A program made the translations under genes and the position numbers. This document shows positions 4,431 through 6,722 of a DNA stretch of 6,722 bases, piece after piece; position 1 is the first letter of the stretch, and every line of letters begins with the position of its first letter. Origin of the DNA: Nitrospirota bacterium (GTDB lineage: Bacteria > Nitrospirota > Nitrospiria > Nitrospirales > Nitrospiraceae). The stretch covers positions 1 to 6,722 of the forward strand of contig VBOM01000088.1 in the NCBI GenBank assembly GCA_005877535.1, in the 5' to 3' direction. The notes beneath the pieces were generated by a model. The model searched no databases and was not told the DNA's origin. It worked only from the letters and a program-made list of their open reading frames with translations.

Positions 4431-4463
4431 TTGAAACATTCACGGACAGACTCAAAGATTCCT

Positions 4464-5864
4464 ATGTCAAAATCCTGGACTTGGATCGCTCCCTATACCT
4501 TTGTCATCATGGCTGTGCTTCTAGCTGGTCCCTTGTTGAGCAGCCTGGCATTGGTCCAATCTGTCTCGATCCCGTATCTGCAGCTTAGTGGGCCTAACGC
4601 CATTCGATTGGTTGCGAACCTCCTCGCACTCACCATCGTCTGGGTCCTCGCCTTCGCTGCTTCACAGCAAATCCCGGACAACGGCCGCGGATCAAGCTTT
4701 CTCCGCAACCTCGTCCTTCCGCTCGCAACCCTCGTCATCATCCTCTTCGCCAACAAAGCGTTCAGGGCCATGGGGCTGCCTCTGATCGAACAGATAGGCC
4801 CTTCTCTATTCGCCTGGAGCTATGCAATCGGCCTCCTCGGTTCCGCTCTCTGGCTCACGGCAGCCTGGGTCCTTAACCGGAGTGCGCTACGCGAAGCCTT
4901 CGCTCCCTCCAAACAAACACGGCACCAAGAGGTGCAGGTACTTTCGGAAGATGAGGACGCAGGACAAGAAAAAGACACAGAGGCTCCGTCAGAACCAACA
5001 AGTACGGCTGCCACATCGATGATCACCGGCGGCACACCAAGCATGCTCGGGCGCTACAAGGTGTTGAAAGAACTCGGACGCGGCGCAATGGGACTTGTCT
5101 ACCTGGGAAAAGATCCAACGATCCAGCGTTTCGTGGCCATCAAGACCATGCGACTCGATCAAATCGACAACGACGACAAGCTGCAAGACTTCAAGGCACG
5201 GTTTTTCCGCGAAGCAGAGTCCACCGGGCGTCTCTCCCACCCCAACATCGTGACCATCTATGACGCGGGAGAAGAAGCCGATTTAGGCTACATCGCGATG
5301 GAATTCATCGAGGGAACCCCCCTGAAACACTGGGCAAGGAAGCCCAACTTGATGCCGGTCAACGAGGTGCTCCTGACTGTGGCCACCGTCGCGGATGGCC
5401 TGGACTACGCCCATCAACAAGGCGTCGTCCATCGCGACATCAAGCCGGCAAACATCATGCTCACGAAGGACCGCGTCGTGAAAGTCATGGACTTCGGTAT
5501 TGCAAAGATGGCCTCAAGCAGCAAGACACAAACGAATATTGTGTTGGGCACGCCGACGTACATGTCACCGGAACAAATCGCAGGCAAGAAAGTGGACGGC
5601 CGGTCGGACATCTTTTCACTCGGCGTCGTACTGTTCGAACTCCTCACTGGACAGCTGCCGTTTACCGCCGACAACTTGTCGGCCGTACTGTTCAGCATCG
5701 CCCATCATCCGCATCCCGCCATTCAGACCTTGCGGCCCGATCTTCCCCTAATGGTGCCGGAGATTGTGGATCGCGCGTTACAGAAAGAGTTGCCTCACCG
5801 CTATCGTCGCGCGGATGAGTTCGCGCGCGAGCTCCGTGCCTGCCTGCAGAGTTTTGCGGCCTGA
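4464..5864 (+). CDS. Membrane Hanks-type Ser/Thr protein kinase with N-terminal 4-TM region
   Basis: This 466-residue protein has four hydrophobic segments at about 9-31, 45-66, 81-100 and 114-137, an acidic linker (roughly 155-180), and a complete eukaryotic-like kinase domain at about 201-462. Kinase motifs are LGRGAMG (204-210, P-loop), AIK with K227, HRDIKPAN with catalytic D325 and N330, DFG at 343-345, and SPEQ with E370, so it should be active. Four segments put both termini in the cytoplasm. PknB-type kinases usually have the kinase first and one membrane helix after it, so this order is reversed; there is no PASTA or other extracellular sensor domain. ATG 4464 is preferred because the TTG at 4431 lies upstream of the predicted transcript start. 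A PP2C phosphatase follows at once, an expected partner that would reverse its phosphorylations. The input signal and substrates are unknown. Confidence 0.92.
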   Translation: MSKSWTWIAPYTFVIMAVLLAGPLLSSLALVQSVSIPYLQLSGPNAIRLVANLLALTIVWVLAFAASQQIPDNGRGSSFLRNLVLPLATLVIILFANKAFRAMGLPLIEQIGPSLFAWSYAIGLLGSALWLTAAWVLNRSALREAFAPSKQTRHQEVQVLSEDEDAGQEKDTEAPSEPTSTAATSMITGGTPSMLGRYKVLKELGRGAMGLVYLGKDPTIQRFVAIKTMRLDQIDNDDKLQDFKARFFREAESTGRLSHPNIVTIYDAGEEADLGYIAMEFIEGTPLKHWARKPNLMPVNEVLLTVATVADGLDYAHQQGVVHRDIKPANIMLTKDRVVKVMDFGIAKMASSSKTQTNIVLGTPTYMSPEQIAGKKVDGRSDIFSLGVVLFELLTGQLPFTADNLSAVLFSIAHHPHPAIQTLRPDLPLMVPEIVDRALQKELPHRYRRADEFARELRACLQSFAA

Positions 5865-5870
5865 AGGAGG
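5864..5870 (+). promoter_or_regulatory. Shine-Dalgarno sequence overlapping the kinase stop
   Basis: AAGGAGG begins on the last base of the kinase TGA. It lies 6 bases before CTG 5877 but 21 bases before TTG 5892. Its strength and position suggest translational coupling of the phosphatase to the kinase and favour the CTG as the initiation codon. Confidence 0.6.
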
Positions 5871-5891
5871 CGTCGTCTGGCTCTCGAACAA

Positions 5892-6692
5892 TTGCATAGC
5901 GCCAAATCCGATACCGGCCTTAAACGGCCCCATAACGAGGATCGCTTTGTGGCCGACCCTCCGCTCGGACTCTATGTCGTCTGTGATGGGATGGGCGGTG
6001 GCAACGCCGGCGAGGTTGCCAGCGCCCTTGCAGTTGAGGCGATTCAGGCGCATCTGGCCGAGGCAGCCCGGTATGCAGACCTGCCGCTGATCGGCCCCTG
6101 CGATGCCACAGTGTCTGCATCAGCCAATCGTCTTGCCAGCGCGATTCGTGCAGCGAACGATGTCGTTCATCGCGAGTCATGCAGCAGGCCTGACTATGCC
6201 GGGATGGGTACCACCGTGGTCGCCGCATTGCTCCGTGAGGAAGTGCTCGCCATCGCCCATGTCGGAGACAGCCGGCTCTACCTTGTTCGAAACGGGACAA
6301 TCCAGGCCCTCACCACAGACCATTCCTGGGTCGCCGAACAGATCCTCCAGGGGGTCATCACGGAGGAAGAGGCCGAACGCTCTCCCCGCAGGAACATCGT
6401 AACTAAAGCCCTCGGCGTCGAGAGCAGCGTCGATGTGGAGCTGACGGAGGTTCCGGTCAGGGCCGGAGACATGCTATTGTTGTGCTCAGACGGACTCACC
6501 CGTGGTGTTAGCCCTAAGAACATTCTTCACGTCCTCAGTGGATCAGAAGACCTCCCCACCATGTCCGATCGCCTCATCGTCATGGCGAACGAAGCCGGCG
6601 GCGATGACAACACGACCGTGGTCGTCGTGGCCCTGCGGGATGAAATCGAAGCCGGACTGTGGGAGCGGCTGAAAAAACGATTCGTCGCCTAA
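5892..6692 (+). CDS. PP2C-family Ser/Thr protein phosphatase
   Basis: This is a soluble PPM/PP2C phosphatase of the PrpC/PstP/Stp type, which removes phosphate from Ser/Thr using two Mn/Mg ions. Residues counted from TTG 5892 (266 aa) show SDTGLKRPHNEDRF with metal ligand D17 region, CDGMGGGNAGEVAS with D32 and G33, AGMGTTVVAA, AHVGDSRLYL, TTDHSW, NIVTKALG, CSDGLTRGVS with D200, and GGDDNTTVVVV with D238/D239. All PP2C motifs are therefore intact and in order. No membrane segment is present. The start is uncertain: TTG 5892 has no properly spaced ribosome site, whereas CTG 5877 does and would add five residues (271 aa). The gene is in the same frame as the kinase and separated by a single TGA. 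It is the expected antagonist of that kinase. Confidence 0.92.
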   Translation: MHSAKSDTGLKRPHNEDRFVADPPLGLYVVCDGMGGGNAGEVASALAVEAIQAHLAEAARYADLPLIGPCDATVSASANRLASAIRAANDVVHRESCSRPDYAGMGTTVVAALLREEVLAIAHVGDSRLYLVRNGTIQALTTDHSWVAEQILQGVITEEEAERSPRRNIVTKALGVESSVDVELTEVPVRAGDMLLLCSDGLTRGVSPKNILHVLSGSEDLPTMSDRLIVMANEAGGDDNTTVVVVALRDEIEAGLWERLKKRFVA

Positions 6693-6713
6693 ACAATCGC
6701 GGGGACACTGTAC

Positions 6714-6719
6714 AGGAGG
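6714..6719 (+). promoter_or_regulatory. Strong ribosome binding site of a gene beyond the window
   Basis: AGGAGG followed by AAA ends the window, 21 bases after the phosphatase stop. The start codon should fall within a few bases of the edge. No terminator intervenes, so the next gene is probably co-transcribed; FHA-domain or further kinase-related genes are common in this position, but none is visible here. Confidence 0.6.
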
Positions 6720-6722
6720 AAA

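Noticed and set aside
4431..4433. TTG as the kinase start
   Set aside because: It lies immediately after the predicted -10 box and before the expected transcript start, with no ribosome site. ATG 4464 gives a normal membrane-protein N-terminus.

Overview
The window is 6.7 kb of moderately GC-rich bacterial chromosome, with every supported gene on the + strand. No taxonomic marker is present. The mix of small toxin-antitoxin remnants, GC-rich palindromic intergenic repeats, a FolB-methyltransferase fusion and a membrane Ser/Thr kinase paired with a PP2C phosphatase resembles Nitrospira (Nitrospirota). That placement is inference from general familiarity, not proof.

Positions 1-2439 form an accessory-looking half. 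It opens with about 330 bases without a credible gene but rich in secondary structure, including an 81-base element with 16-base inverted ends and two internal hairpins. Next comes a short hicB antitoxin gene whose overlapping hicA toxin partner is broken by a nonsense codon and apparent single-base deletions. A second toxin-antitoxin-like pair follows, DUF433 then a DUF5615 PIN-like protein, overlapping by 4 bases and apparently intact. After it lies one unrecognised 115-aa gene. The gaps are filled by two dispersed repeat families, called here module A and module B; these occur at 1463-1636 and 2096-2374, and module B also at 683-778 just after the hicA remnant.

Positions 2440-4244 hold a two-gene operon with a 4-base overlap. 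The first protein fuses dihydroneopterin aldolase (FolB, folate synthesis) to a class I SAM-dependent methyltransferase. The second is a PHP-domain phosphoesterase of the RNase AM / nucleoside 3',5'-bisphosphate phosphatase type. The good -35 box ahead of the operon places the predicted transcript start at or beside the ATG, so the mRNA may be leaderless.

Positions 4241-4363 hold a long imperfect inverted repeat whose arms are built from degenerate 9-base units. Positions 4403-6692 encode a signalling pair: a Hanks-type Ser/Thr kinase with four N-terminal membrane segments and a C-terminal kinase domain, followed directly by a PP2C phosphatase. The phosphatase has no ATG or GTG at its expected start. 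It lies in the same frame as the kinase, separated by one TGA, and a strong Shine-Dalgarno sequence points to a CTG codon. The window ends on another strong Shine-Dalgarno sequence, so the cluster very likely continues downstream.

The clearest unusual items are the FolB-methyltransferase fusion, the kinase/phosphatase junction, the structured element at 59-139, the 9-base-unit inverted repeat and the two intergenic repeat modules.
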